Shown: positions 1 through 8,626 of the stretch, one piece after another | Layout of the letters: each line of letters opens with the position of its first letter | Numbering within the stretch: position 1 is the stretch's first letter | Assembly: GCA_025153775.1 (NCBI GenBank) | Contig: JAOALC010000003.1 | Coordinates: forward strand, 496,001 to 560,000 | DNA: 64,000 nucleotides | Direction of reading: 5' to 3' | DNA from: SAR92 clade bacterium H231 | Lineage (GTDB): Bacteria > Pseudomonadota > Gammaproteobacteria > Pseudomonadales > Porticoccaceae | Notes under the pieces: generated by a model | The model's input: the letters and a program-made list of their open reading frames with translations, nothing else | Databases searched by the model: none | Told to the model about the DNA's origin: nothing | Translations under genes and position numbers: made by a program

Positions 1-2
1 AT

Positions 3-362
3 GAAAACCGCACCACGGCGATTCGTATTCCCGGCGGTGATCAGCGGGCCATCCGCATTGAGCATAGAGTCGCGGGCGCAGATGCCAATATTTATCTTAC
101 GGTTGCTACTATGTTGGCAGGGGCTCTTTACGGCATTGAGAATAAGCTGGTGGCACCAGCCGCGGTAGAGGGCGATGCCGGAGAGGTTGAACCTGAGCTG
201 CCGCATTTTTGGAATGATGCCATTAAAGCATTTGAACAGTCAGACTTTATTCGCGATGCACTGGGCTCTGAGATGCAGAGAAACTATGCCCAGAGCAAGC
301 GTATGGAAAAACAGGAGTTTGACAGCAGAGTCACGCTGATGGAGTACGACGCCTACCTCTAG
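3..362 (+). CDS. Glutamine synthetase family protein, C-terminal part
   Basis: The gene runs in from before the window; only about 119 C-terminal residues are present, read in the frame starting at base 3. The segment starts ENRTTAIRIPGGDQRAIRIE and continues HRVAGADANIYL, which matches the C-terminal ATP/glutamate-binding part of the glutamine synthetase catalytic fold. The final stretch, with SQMQRNY-like EMQRNYAQSKRMEKQEF, resembles the gamma-glutamylputrescine synthetase (PuuA)-like branch more than housekeeping GlnA, but the N-terminus is missing, so substrate cannot be assigned. Its stop codon overlaps the stop codon of the convergent SPOR gene. Confidence 0.85.
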   Translation, partial: ENRTTAIRIPGGDQRAIRIEHRVAGADANIYLTVATMLAGALYGIENKLVAPAAVEGDAGEVEPELPHFWNDAIKAFEQSDFIRDALGSEMQRNYAQSKRMEKQEFDSRVTLMEYDAYL

Positions 363-886
363 AGCTTGCGTTTAACCAGCAGGCTATCTATATCATTTTG
401 CGAGAGTTTGGCTCGCGCCGCTGCAGTTTTGGAGGTATTGGCAAAGGGGCCTACCAGTACCCTGTGCCATACATCACCTGCGACAGCTTCAGATGTTTCA
501 ACACTGGCGGTCAGGTTGAGCAGCAGCAGTTTAACGCGCAAACCCTCGGCATCGGCTTTATTTCTGAATGATCCCACCTGCAGGGAATAGACATAATTTT
601 TTCGATCCGCAGCCTGGTCTTTTGACTGCTGATCTTCCGGAATCACAATTTCTGACTCTTTCAGCATATCGTGAAAGCTAAATTTAACATCCGGTATTTC
701 GACCTTTTCCGCAGCTTTGGTAATGGCTTTGGTGTCAGGTATTTTGCCATCAAAAACCATGGGCATAAGATACATGCCCAGCACACCAACCAGCATACCG
801 GCAAAAAATGCTGGTGCAGAGGACGAGCCTGCAGACTTATTCTGCGTTGAGCGTGTAGCAGATTTTCTTGGGTAATTACGAGCCAT
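359..886 (-). CDS. SPOR-domain membrane protein (FtsN-like)
   Basis: The 175-residue protein has a short basic N-terminus, one transmembrane segment at about residues 25-45 (FFAGMLVGVLGMYLMPMVF), a charged linker and a C-terminal SPOR domain at about residues 95-175 (YVYSLQVGSFRNKADAEGLR, then VLVGPFAN). SPOR domains bind denuded peptidoglycan at the septum, so the likely role is in the periplasm during division. In pseudomonads the equivalent gene lies near priA, separated from it by argS. Here argS is absent and priA lies directly upstream. Its stop overlaps that of the convergent glutamine synthetase gene. Confidence 0.88.
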   Translation of the reverse strand: MARNYPRKSATRSTQNKSAGSSSAPAFFAGMLVGVLGMYLMPMVFDGKIPDTKAITKAAEKVEIPDVKFSFHDMLKESEIVIPEDQQSKDQAADRKNYVYSLQVGSFRNKADAEGLRVKLLLLNLTASVETSEAVAGDVWHRVLVGPFANTSKTAAARAKLSQNDIDSLLVKRKL

Positions 887-970
887 GGGTTGAGCCTATT
901 CCGGTAGCAGACAATTGTAGGTTAAGGAACCTGCTGTTACCAAACAATATCCTTATCAATAAACGTTTTT

Positions 971-3193
971 TTATAGCTCTTGGGGATCTACATCAATAGA
1001 CCAGCGCACCCGGCGGCTGTCCCGGTGAGATTCTAGCTGGGGTGCCAACTGAGACAGCAGTGCCTGCAGAGCAGAGCGCTGCTTTGCCTCTAGCTGAAGC
1101 AGATAGCGAAAGCGTCCTGCGCGCTTTTCCATCATTGCTGGCAGGGGCCCCAGATAGGAAAGGTCTGGGCTGGGAGGTGCAATATTTTCTGCAAGCTGAC
1201 GGACTAGCTGTAAAAAATCGTCTGCGTCGCTAGCCTGCTGGGCTTCGGCGCGGATAACTGCCATATGCCGGAAGGGAGGCAGCTGACTAAATTGACGCTG
1301 GGTCAGTAATTCTCTGGCAAACTGGCCATAGCCCTGAGTCATCAATAGCTCCAATAGTGGATGCTCTGGCTGATGGGTCTGAATCAACACCTGTCCCCGG
1401 GCTTTGCCGCGGCCACTGCGGCCAGCCACCTGAGTTAGCAGTTGGCCTGTGCGCTCATGGCCGCGAAAGTCTGGGCTAAACAGTCCACTGTCTGCATCCA
1501 AAACCGCGACCAGTGTGACATTGGCAAAGTGATGTCCCTTGGCTAGCATCTGAGTGCCTATCAAAATACAGGGTTCGCCACTGTCTGCAGTATCAAACAC
1601 CTGCTGCATGGCTCCTTTGCGCCTGGTACTGTCGCGATCTACTCGCAGCACTTTGCTGTCGGGAAAACATTGCTGCAGATAGGCTTCGCTGCGTTCGGTG
1701 CCCTCACCGGCGGCGATCAGTTGCTGGCCCTGACAGCCTGGACATTGCTGGGGAATACGCCGTTGATGATCGCAGTGGTGACAGATGAGGCGACCGCGGG
1801 CTCTGTGCACTGTGAGTCGCGAATCGCACTGATTGCAATCTGCGGTCCAGCCGCACTGATGGCAGAGTAGCGCAGGGGCATAGCCACGCCGGTTGAGAAA
1901 CACCAGCACCTGCTGTTGCCTGTTGAGGGTTGTACCTATGGCTGCCAATGTTGAAGCTGCTATACCGGATTCGACGCGCTCAGTTTTTAGATCGATTATC
2001 TGCCAGTCTGGTTGTACTGCATCGCCGGCTCTGTTGTTTAGTATCAGATGCTGATAGCGACCATTGGCACAGTTATTGAGAGATTCCAATGAGGGGGTGG
2101 CGGAGCCCAGAATAATAGGGATACTCTCCTGCTGAGCACGAATTACCGCTAGATCTCGGGCCGAGTAGCGAAAGCCATCCTGCTGCTTGTAGGACTGGTC
2201 GTGCTCCTCATCGAGAATAATTAACCCCGGGGCTGCCAATGGCGTAAATATCGCCGATCTGGTGCCCAGAATAATCTTTGCTTCCCCGGTTTTGGCTTGC
2301 ATCCAGGCTGCCAGTCGCTGCTTGTCACTGAGTCCAGAATGCAATGTGACTACAGGCTGGTTAAAGCGGTCGCGAAAGCGCTTCTCTGTCTGTGGTGTCA
2401 GGCTGATCTCGGGAATCAACACCAGTGCCTGCCGACCGTAGCGCAACACTTTATCTATGCACTGCAGATAGACTTCGGTTTTGCCGCTGCCGGTAACACC
2501 GTCCAGCAAATAGCTATTAAAACCATGGCTTTGGATTGCATCCACAGCAGTTTGCTGTGAGCTATACAGGCGCAGAGGATCCTGCTTAAGTAGATTTTCC
2601 ACAGGCCTGATGCCAGGAGGAATCACCACAGCTTCAATCAAACCTCTGTGCTCAAGCTGTTTGATAATGGTGCGAGAGAATGACTGCAAAATAATAGATT
2701 CTGCTAGCCCTGTCTGCTGATCCTGCAGCAACTCTACTAGAGCCCGCTGTTTGCGTGCCTGTTTAAGTGACTCAGGCCCCAGCCCCATCCCCAGTGTACT
2801 CAGCTTCCAGCCGGGCTGGCCGGGCTCTGGTGGCAGTTCACCGCGGCGCAGCAGCACAGGTAATGTGGAAAATAGCGCATCGCCAATGGGCTGTTGATAG
2901 TAGCTGGCTGCCCAGATAAACAGCTTAAATAATGAGGCTGGCAGCAGGGGTTCGGCATCGATCAGCTGGTCTATAGGTTTGAGCTTGTTGAGATCAAATT
3001 CAGTCTGTTGGCTGGTTTCAATAATCAGTCCGGTTACCTGGCGACGGCCAAAGGGCACCAGCACGCGACAGCCGGGCTGCAGCTCCTGCTCCGCTTGATT
3101 TTTATCAATATTAGCTGGGGCTAGGTAGTCGAATAGCCGGCGCAGGGGTGAGGGCACTGCAACACGAATAATTAAAGGCTCTAAATGGGCCAT
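971..3193 (-). CDS. priA: Primosomal replication protein N' (PriA helicase)
   Basis: PriA reloads the replicative helicase at stalled forks and is a superfamily 2 3'-to-5' DNA helicase. The sequence shows the N-terminal DNA-binding domain (VAVPSPLRRLFDYL), Walker A VTGSGKTEVY, a DEEH Walker B box and a zinc-binding insert with paired cysteines (CHQCGW, CNQC, CHHC, CPGC). The frame is open for 34 codons further upstream, but that extension is not PriA-like. I place the start at the ATG followed by AHLEPLIIRV, preceded by an AAGGA motif, giving about 740 residues, normal for PriA. It diverges from rpmE, as in many gammaproteobacteria. Confidence 0.96.
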   Translation of the reverse strand: MAHLEPLIIRVAVPSPLRRLFDYLAPANIDKNQAEQELQPGCRVLVPFGRRQVTGLIIETSQQTEFDLNKLKPIDQLIDAEPLLPASLFKLFIWAASYYQQPIGDALFSTLPVLLRRGELPPEPGQPGWKLSTLGMGLGPESLKQARKQRALVELLQDQQTGLAESIILQSFSRTIIKQLEHRGLIEAVVIPPGIRPVENLLKQDPLRLYSSQQTAVDAIQSHGFNSYLLDGVTGSGKTEVYLQCIDKVLRYGRQALVLIPEISLTPQTEKRFRDRFNQPVVTLHSGLSDKQRLAAWMQAKTGEAKIILGTRSAIFTPLAAPGLIILDEEHDQSYKQQDGFRYSARDLAVIRAQQESIPIILGSATPSLESLNNCANGRYQHLILNNRAGDAVQPDWQIIDLKTERVESGIAASTLAAIGTTLNRQQQVLVFLNRRGYAPALLCHQCGWTADCNQCDSRLTVHRARGRLICHHCDHQRRIPQQCPGCQGQQLIAAGEGTERSEAYLQQCFPDSKVLRVDRDSTRRKGAMQQVFDTADSGEPCILIGTQMLAKGHHFANVTLVAVLDADSGLFSPDFRGHERTGQLLTQVAGRSGRGKARGQVLIQTHQPEHPLLELLMTQGYGQFARELLTQRQFSQLPPFRHMAVIRAEAQQASDADDFLQLVRQLAENIAPPSPDLSYLGPLPAMMEKRAGRFRYLLQLEAKQRSALQALLSQLAPQLESHRDSRRVRWSIDVDPQEL

Positions 3194-3212
3194 AAAAAAT
3201 TGAGAATTCCTT

Positions 3213-3240
3213 TTGTAACCTGGTTTATTTCTGCTAGAAT
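3213..3240 (+). promoter_or_regulatory. Possible sigma-70 promoter of rpmE
   Basis: TTGTAA at 3213-3218 and TAGAAT at 3235-3240 are separated by 16 bp and would give an rpmE leader of roughly 110 bases. The boxes match consensus at 4/6 and 5/6 positions. This is a visual match only; the site lies in the priA-rpmE divergent region just upstream of the priA start. Confidence 0.4.
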
Positions 3241-3359
3241 CCGCGCTCTTTAGAAATGGCCTACCGTGCCTTGCGGGAACTGAGCTAGGTTTCACATTAC
3301 AGTGAACCCCAGTTTAACAGTTTCACGATGGGGTGGCGGCTCGCGAATTGGAGTATATG

Positions 3360-3569
3360 ATGAAAACTGAGATTCACCCAGCCTATAACGAATTAGTTGC
3401 AACCTGCAGCTGTGGCAACGTTATTAAAGTCGGTTCAACACGCGCTGAAGGCATCTATCTAGATGTTTGCTCTGCCTGTCATCCGTTCTACACTGGCAAG
3501 CAGAAAATTGTTGATACTGGTGGTCGAATCGATCGCTTCAACAAGCGTTTTGGTGCTGCTAAGAAGTAA
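3360..3569 (+). CDS. rpmE: 50S ribosomal protein L31, zinc-binding form
   Basis: The 69-residue product begins [12 protein letters not shown] and carries cysteines in CSCGN and [13 protein letters not shown], the four-cysteine zinc-binding (C+) form of L31. It is a component of the large ribosomal subunit at the intersubunit bridge. An open frame extends nine codons upstream, but the ATG at 3360 is preceded by GGAG with proper spacing and gives the standard N-terminus. It is followed by a strong terminator, so it is probably monocistronic. Confidence 0.96.
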   Translation: MKTEIHPAYNELVATCSCGNVIKVGSTRAEGIYLDVCSACHPFYTGKQKIVDTGGRIDRFNKRFGAAKK

Positions 3570-3598
3570 TTAGCAGACAGCTAGACAAAATATAAAAG

Positions 3599-3633
3599 TG
3601 CGCCGCGGATACTGTCCACGGCGCATTTTTTTT
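3599..3633 (+). terminator. Rho-independent terminator after rpmE
   Basis: An 11-bp stem (TGCGCCGCGGA pairing with TCCACGGCGCA, one mismatch) with a 5-base loop is followed by eight T residues. It begins 29 bases after the rpmE stop. Confidence 0.92.
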
Positions 3634-3734
3634 GTCTTGTAGAATACTTATTTTTGCTGGGCTTTTTGTCGAGGCTGTCATCAGCGGTTACAATGGCGGG
3701 CGAAACTATCTCTCAGGCCTGCAGGAGGCTTTTT

Positions 3735-3983
3735 GTGCGCGCACTCTGGTTGTTTGTTCAATTTATTGTCGTGGCTGCCATCGCTCTGGTGGGTGCCCTG
3801 TTCGCTATGGAGAACAGCCAGTTAATCAGTGTTAATTTTATTCTGTTTAGCACCCCGACAATTAGTCTGGGTCTGTGGCTTTTGATATTTGTTGCCTCCG
3901 GAACCCTGCTTGGTATCTTTGCCAGCTCAGTTATTATCGCCAATTACCGTCGCAAGCTAAATCGCGCGCTCAAAAAGGATTAA
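3735..3983 (+). CDS. LapA-domain inner-membrane protein
   Basis: A small protein with two hydrophobic segments ([20 protein letters not shown] and about residues 40-65) separated by the [12 protein letters not shown] motif typical of LapA/YciS family proteins, then a basic tail ([13 protein letters not shown]). LapA works with LapB in controlling lipopolysaccharide synthesis in E. coli. The frame is open from 3654, but a perfect AGGAGG lies 6 bases before the GTG at 3735, giving 82 residues that fit the family. It is 7 bases before pyrF. The lapB gene that usually separates lapA from pyrF is not here. Confidence 0.82.
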   Translation: MRALWLFVQFIVVAAIALVGALFAMENSQLISVNFILFSTPTISLGLWLLIFVASGTLLGIFASSVIIANYRRKLNRALKKD

Positions 3984-3990
3984 TCTATTT

Positions 3991-4692
3991 ATGAGCAATT
4001 CCCAATCTCCGGTGATTGTCGCCCTTGATTTCGATAACCCCGCCGCAGCCCTGGCTCTGGCTCAGCAGCTGGATCCCACTCAATGTCGGTTAAAGGTAGG
4101 CAAAGAACTGTTCACTCGCGCCGGGCCCGATCTGGTCAAAACGTTGGTGGCTATGGAGTTTGATATTTTTCTCGACCTAAAATTTCACGATATTCCCAAT
4201 ACCACGGCTAAGGCGGTCAGCGCTGCCGCCGATCTGGGCGTCTGGATGGCCAATGTGCACGCCTCTGGTGGCAGTCGTATGATGTCAGCGGCCAAGCAGG
4301 TTTTGGATCAGCAGGGCAGTGCTATGTTGTTGATTGCTGTGACTGTGCTCACCAGCATGGACGAAACCGACCTGAGGGAGCTGGGCATTGCCTGCAGCCC
4401 CGCGGAACAGGTTGTGGGTTTAGCGCGTCTGGCCCAGCAGTCTGGTTTGAATGGTGTGGTCTGTTCGGCTCAGGAGGCCAGCTCTTTAAAGGCTGAGCTA
4501 GGTGCGGATTTTAAATTGATTACCCCTGGTATACGCTTGCCTGACAGTGTCGCTGACGATCAGCGCCGTGTGGTTAGCCCCCCGCAGGCTATAGCGATGG
4601 GCAGTGACTATCTGGTGATTGGCCGACCTATTACGCAATCGGCCAATCCTCTGGAGACGCTAGTTCAAATTAACCGGTCTATTCGCACCTGA
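3991..4692 (+). CDS. pyrF: Orotidine 5'-phosphate decarboxylase
   Basis: This enzyme performs the last step of UMP synthesis, decarboxylating OMP. The 233-residue length is typical of the bacterial type 1 enzyme. The signature [11 protein letters not shown] holds the catalytic D62, K64 and D67, and the phosphate-binding end contains ITPGIRLP and YLVIGRPIT. It follows the LapA-domain gene with 7 bases between them, and the two are probably cotranscribed. Confidence 0.97.
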   Translation: MSNSQSPVIVALDFDNPAAALALAQQLDPTQCRLKVGKELFTRAGPDLVKTLVAMEFDIFLDLKFHDIPNTTAKAVSAAADLGVWMANVHASGGSRMMSAAKQVLDQQGSAMLLIAVTVLTSMDETDLRELGIACSPAEQVVGLARLAQQSGLNGVVCSAQEASSLKAELGADFKLITPGIRLPDSVADDQRRVVSPPQAIAMGSDYLVIGRPITQSANPLETLVQINRSIRT

Positions 4693-4903
4693 AGCCAGCG
4701 CCGCCATCATTTTTGCAGGCTCATCTCAGGACTTCACTGCACTCTACTTTATTTTATGCGCTGATGAGCCCATTCCGCCTTATCTCCGTAGAGAATAGGT
4801 CGCAGTTAAAAATGTATAAAAAAGTCGTTTTTTATGATTGTCCTGAAAAGATTTGGGGACTAAACTACCGGGCTTTTTTTAAATTTACCCTTGAGAAAAA
4901 ATA

Positions 4904-5971
4904 ATGTCCGTCGCCACTGCAGAAGCTTTTGCACCTTTAAATAACATCACTGAACCCAAGTGGTGGACAGGTACGCCTGCTATTTCCCCAGATCGGTTTG
5001 TTATTGATGGTAATCAGTACCGGGTCAATGGTGAGCCTCTGGTTGCAAGCCCGGAACTCGCTGCCCATATGCAGAGAACATTTGACGATGTGGGCCTGGT
5101 GCATGTGGTCAATACAGGCCTAGATAATCTGCAGGCTATGCGTCTTATTGCCACTCAGGTATTAAAGAATGAGCGCCAGTATGAAGGCGGAGCTAACCCC
5201 CGCAAGATTATTGAAAAAAATGTCTATGAAGTAGGTGCACCACTGCAAGCCTGGCTGCACTACCATCATGAGATGGCCTATATTGGGTCCAGCACCAAGA
5301 TGGTCAGCTTTATGGCTCACAAGATGCCAAGCGAGGGGGGTTATACCTTCGTTTCAGATAACTGTCAGGCTACCGATGCGCTGATGGCAACTCCCTTTGG
5401 TCAGAAGCTTAAAGAGTTGGGCCTCTGTTATCATCGCAATCTTTCCGACCGAGAGTCCTTTGTTGATCGCCTAGATGAGGGTGTCTACAACCACTGGCAG
5501 CAGTCTATGCTCACAGAGGATCCTGAGGAGGCTGCGGCTGAAGCCATAAGCCGTGGTCTGGAGGTTGAGTGGGGTCCAAACAGACTTTTAAAAACTAGGT
5601 TTTACATCTCTGCATTTGAGTATTTCCCGCAATTAGATCGCAATTTGCTGTACAGCAGCATGGCCGACGACAGCACCTGGTTTGATACCTGGCCTCTGGT
5701 TCAGCATCTGCCTGCCGATGAACGTCCACTGAAGTTAACCTTTGGCGATGGCAGTGAAATGACTGCTGAGGAAAAGCAGCTGTTTATCAAGATTTATGAT
5801 GACTACGGTATTCCCATTGCCTGGGAAGTGGGCGATGTCGCCCTAATATGCAACTATCGCTTTGCCCATGGTCGCCCTGCGGTTCACCTTAAAGAGGGTG
5901 AGCAGAGAGAGTTGGGTGTGCTGATTGGTGAATCCTTTGATCGAGTGGAGACCCTCGAGGATAAGTGGTAG
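4904..5971 (+). CDS. TauD/TfdA-family Fe(II)/2-oxoglutarate dioxygenase
   Basis: The 355-residue protein has the double-stranded beta-helix layout of TauD-like oxygenases. The HxE iron-binding pair is H121 and E123 in YHHEMAY; the distal histidine is H322 in YRFAHGRP; R335 in the following EGEQREL is a good candidate for 2-oxoglutarate binding. The substrate is unknown. The gene stands behind a 211-bp AT-rich gap after pyrF, and a GlcD-type FAD oxidoreductase starts 66 bases downstream, so the two may act in one oxidative pathway (inference). The second ligand is glutamate rather than the commoner aspartate. Confidence 0.82.
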   Translation: MSVATAEAFAPLNNITEPKWWTGTPAISPDRFVIDGNQYRVNGEPLVASPELAAHMQRTFDDVGLVHVVNTGLDNLQAMRLIATQVLKNERQYEGGANPRKIIEKNVYEVGAPLQAWLHYHHEMAYIGSSTKMVSFMAHKMPSEGGYTFVSDNCQATDALMATPFGQKLKELGLCYHRNLSDRESFVDRLDEGVYNHWQQSMLTEDPEEAAAEAISRGLEVEWGPNRLLKTRFYISAFEYFPQLDRNLLYSSMADDSTWFDTWPLVQHLPADERPLKLTFGDGSEMTAEEKQLFIKIYDDYGIPIAWEVGDVALICNYRFAHGRPAVHLKEGEQRELGVLIGESFDRVETLEDKW

Positions 5972-6036
5972 CAGGTGAGAGTTGTCGGGTATAGTGTGGC
6001 TGACTAAATAACCTAAACATTATCAGTGCAGCCTCA

Positions 6037-7413
6037 ATGCAAACTTTAATCGAACAACTGACACATATTTTAGAACCCTCGGCCCTGTTTCTGGGCGACG
6101 ATATCAGCGAAAAATACCATGCGGACTGGAGCGGTGCATCGGCCTGCGCGCCCGCAGCCCTGCTCAAGCCAAAAACCACTGAACAGCTCTCGCAAATTAT
6201 GGCGCTCTGCTATGAACAGAATCAGCCTGTTGTGGTGCAGGGCGGGTTAACTGGATTGGCCGGTGGTGCAACACCCTTAAGTGGCGAGTTTGCCATATCT
6301 CTGGAGCGCATGAATGCTGTCGAAGAAATCGATGCCAGAGGCATGACCGCGACCGTACTGGCCGGAACGCCCCTACAGGTATTGCAGGAGGCGGCAGAGG
6401 AGCATGATTTATTTATGCCCCTGGATCTGGGTGCCCGCGGCAGTTGCAATATTGGTGGCAATGTAGCTACCAATGCCGGCGGCACTGAGGTGATTCGCTA
6501 TGGTATGACCAGATCACTGGTGCTGGGGTTGGAGGTGGTGCTGGCCGATGGCACAGTGATTAATGCCATGAATAAAATGGTTAAAAATAATTCCGGCTAT
6601 GATCTAAAGCATCTTTTTATTGGTTCTGAGGGCACATTGGGCATTGTGACCAGAGTGGTGGTTCAGCTGCAGCCCAAGCCTCTGGTTTGCCATACAGCAC
6701 TCTGCGCCCTCGAAGACTATGATTCAGTGACTAAACTGTTAACTGAGCTTAAGCGCAGCCTGGGCTCTGGCCTGACTGGCTTTGAGCTGATGTGGGATAA
6801 CTACTATAACAAGGTATTGGAAGTGGATTCAGATTTGCAGAATCCATTTGGTGAGGAGCACCATTTTTACCTGCTCGTTGAGTACAAAGATAATGAAACT
6901 GCCCTGGGTGCAGAGCGGTTTGAGGCAGAGCTTTTCGGCCATTTGGAGGCGGAGCTTCTGTCCGATGCTGTGGTGGCTCAGTCCCACCAGGATGCTGAGG
7001 AATTCTGGCGTATCAGAGATGGTATTGGTGAGCTGTTAAAGGCTCTGGGGCCAGTCTCTAATCAGGATGTCAGTCTGCCAATCGCGGATATTGGCGTCTT
7101 TTCGACCCATCTAGAAACAAGGCTAAAAGCTAAATACCCTGATATTGGTGTGTTGTTGTTCGGCCATATAGGCGATAACAATCTGCATGTCTGCGCCTAC
7201 ACTGGCCGCGAGGAGGACAAGTTGCTGATCACTGAAGATATTATGTCTATGATTGGCGAATACTCAGGTGCCATCACCGCTGAACACGGGGTGGGGGTTT
7301 TGAAGCGGGATTATCTCGAACTCTCTCGCACCCCTGAAGAGATTGCTCTAATGAAGACCATTAAAAAAGCCATGGACCCCAAAGGCATTCTTAACCCTGG
7401 CAGAGTAATCTAG
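6037..7413 (+). CDS. FAD-linked oxidoreductase, D-2-hydroxyacid dehydrogenase type (GlcD family)
   Basis: The 458-residue enzyme has an N-terminal PCMH-type FAD domain (VVVQGGLTGLAGGATPLSG, then NIGGNVATNAGGTEVIRYGM) and a C-terminal FAD-oxidase domain with FGHIGDNNLHV and the EHGVGVLKRDYL motif. These fit D-2-hydroxyglutarate, D-lactate or glycolate dehydrogenase (GlcD-subunit) enzymes. The length fits a stand-alone D-2-hydroxyglutarate dehydrogenase best. No glcE or glcF partner is present. It follows the dioxygenase gene with a 65-bp gap. Confidence 0.85.
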   Translation: MQTLIEQLTHILEPSALFLGDDISEKYHADWSGASACAPAALLKPKTTEQLSQIMALCYEQNQPVVVQGGLTGLAGGATPLSGEFAISLERMNAVEEIDARGMTATVLAGTPLQVLQEAAEEHDLFMPLDLGARGSCNIGGNVATNAGGTEVIRYGMTRSLVLGLEVVLADGTVINAMNKMVKNNSGYDLKHLFIGSEGTLGIVTRVVVQLQPKPLVCHTALCALEDYDSVTKLLTELKRSLGSGLTGFELMWDNYYNKVLEVDSDLQNPFGEEHHFYLLVEYKDNETALGAERFEAELFGHLEAELLSDAVVAQSHQDAEEFWRIRDGIGELLKALGPVSNQDVSLPIADIGVFSTHLETRLKAKYPDIGVLLFGHIGDNNLHVCAYTGREEDKLLITEDIMSMIGEYSGAITAEHGVGVLKRDYLELSRTPEEIALMKTIKKAMDPKGILNPGRVI

Positions 7414-7549
7414 CCTGGCGGGTCAGTTTTGTTCTGGATGCGACAGAACTGCCTCTAATCTGAGATGAATAGTCTCATTGGCCATGTACTTAGAATGGCC
7501 CACTGAGTATGGTTCTCCCCATCACTAGTCAATCTAAAGAGTTGTCCCC

Positions 7550-8329
7550 ATGAGTCTGAAGCCCTTATCTGCACCTGCCTCTAATACCGTTTTGGCAGAC
7601 TGCTCTGCTGATCAGCAGCCTGTTGAAAGCGAAGCTACTGTCGATGGGCTGCCGGATGGCGCCTATCTTATTGCCGGTGTCACGGTAACTGAAAATGGCG
7701 AAGTGACCCAGTACAGCCGCGACCAGATAAAAATTTATACCCAGGGGCGTTTTATGTATGCCTTTAACAATGCTGTAATTGAAAGCATTGATGTGGGTGC
7801 GGGCGATGCTAGTTGGTCAAATGGTGTAATGGTTGAGGTGCCCAGAGTGAATCACCATGGCCCAGTTTCAGGTTACAGCTTTGATGTTGCCATAGACCAG
7901 ACAGAAACTGGTTTTGAGCAAACAGTTATTGGTATGGAATACGAGGGCGGTCGCCTGCTGGATATGGTTGAGGTATGGGATAAGGCCTCAACCGCCACCT
8001 CGGCTTTTGATGGCCTTTGGCAGCTACAAACCCGTGAATCCAATGAGCCAAATATTAGTGAGTTCGCTGAAACCAAGATGATTGGCGGTGGCCATTATAT
8101 CTGGTTACAGAATGCTGTTTTTGAGGGCGAGCCTGTCAAGGAGTTTGGCTTTGGCACCTTTGAAGTTGACGCTAACGGCGATGCTATTGAGACTGCCATG
8201 ACAAGCTCAATGCCAGATTATGAGGGCACTGTAAGTGCAGTCAAAATGGAGTTGCTCGACAAAAATCACTTTACCCAGTCATTTGTCTACAATGGTGAAA
8301 CCGTTACTCAGACCTATATGAGAATGTAA
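7550..8329 (+). CDS. Conserved hypothetical protein, beta-rich
   Basis: The 259-residue protein is not recognised with confidence. It is acidic and rich in predicted beta strands. Two halves each have a lipocalin-like run: DGAYLIAGVTVTENGEVTQY followed by IYTQGRFMYAFNN, and FDGLWQLQTRES followed by IGGGHYIWLQNAVF. It ends in ETVTQTYMRM. That pattern recalls the GxW plus Y-strand lipocalin-like domains found in proteins of unknown function, in tandem. No signal peptide is evident at the chosen ATG. It lies alone between the FAD oxidoreductase gene and a terminator. Confidence 0.6.
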   Translation: MSLKPLSAPASNTVLADCSADQQPVESEATVDGLPDGAYLIAGVTVTENGEVTQYSRDQIKIYTQGRFMYAFNNAVIESIDVGAGDASWSNGVMVEVPRVNHHGPVSGYSFDVAIDQTETGFEQTVIGMEYEGGRLLDMVEVWDKASTATSAFDGLWQLQTRESNEPNISEFAETKMIGGGHYIWLQNAVFEGEPVKEFGFGTFEVDANGDAIETAMTSSMPDYEGTVSAVKMELLDKNHFTQSFVYNGETVTQTYMRM

Positions 8330-8366
8330 TCATCAAAACCTGGTTATTTTCTAGAAGTCTAAAAAG

Positions 8367-8389
8367 CCCGCTACTCAGCGGGTTTTTTT
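8367..8389 (+). terminator. Rho-independent terminator
   Basis: CCCGCT and AGCGGG form a 6-bp stem around ACTC and are followed by seven T residues, 37 bases after the stop of the hypothetical gene. Confidence 0.85.
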
Positions 8390-8530
8390 ATACCTGTAGT
8401 CCAACATATGTTTCCGCTGACGAACCTCTATTTAGTCCTTTCTGCGATCATATTTTCGGCAATAACAGCGGCAATAGCTTGCCGCTTTGAGTTTTGTTCG
8501 GTCATTGTCTGCCACCTGTTGCCACTCTCT

Positions 8531-8557
8531 TCAAGAAGCTTTTTTTTCTGCCGATCT
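8531..8557 (+). promoter_or_regulatory. Sigma-28 (FliA)-like promoter of flagellin gene 1
   Basis: TCAA at 8531-8534, then 15 bases, then GCCGATCT at 8550-8557. This closely resembles the flagellar sigma-28 consensus TAAA-N15-GCCGATAA. The second flagellin gene has the same arrangement at the same relative place, supporting the call. The -10 element overlaps a perfect hairpin. Confidence 0.7.
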
Positions 8558-8572
8558 CGCTAAGCGAGATCG
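8552..8572 (+). promoter_or_regulatory. Perfect hairpin overlapping the flagellin 1 promoter
   Basis: CGATCTCGC and GCGAGATCG form a 9-bp perfect stem around the triplet TAA, followed by the shared sequence CGGAAATAAGT. The same stem, with loop CTA, lies upstream of flagellin gene 2. It covers the -10 box and the expected transcription start, so it may be an operator or the first structure of the mRNA leader. Confidence 0.75.
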
Positions 8573-8626
8573 CGGAAATAAGTCTGCATTTCAAAAATTA
8601 TTTTTGAGCTATTGGATTAAAACGAC

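Noticed and set aside
4713-4904. 63-codon open frame between pyrF and the dioxygenase gene
   Set aside because: AT-rich, no ribosome-binding site, no family resemblance; read as leader DNA.
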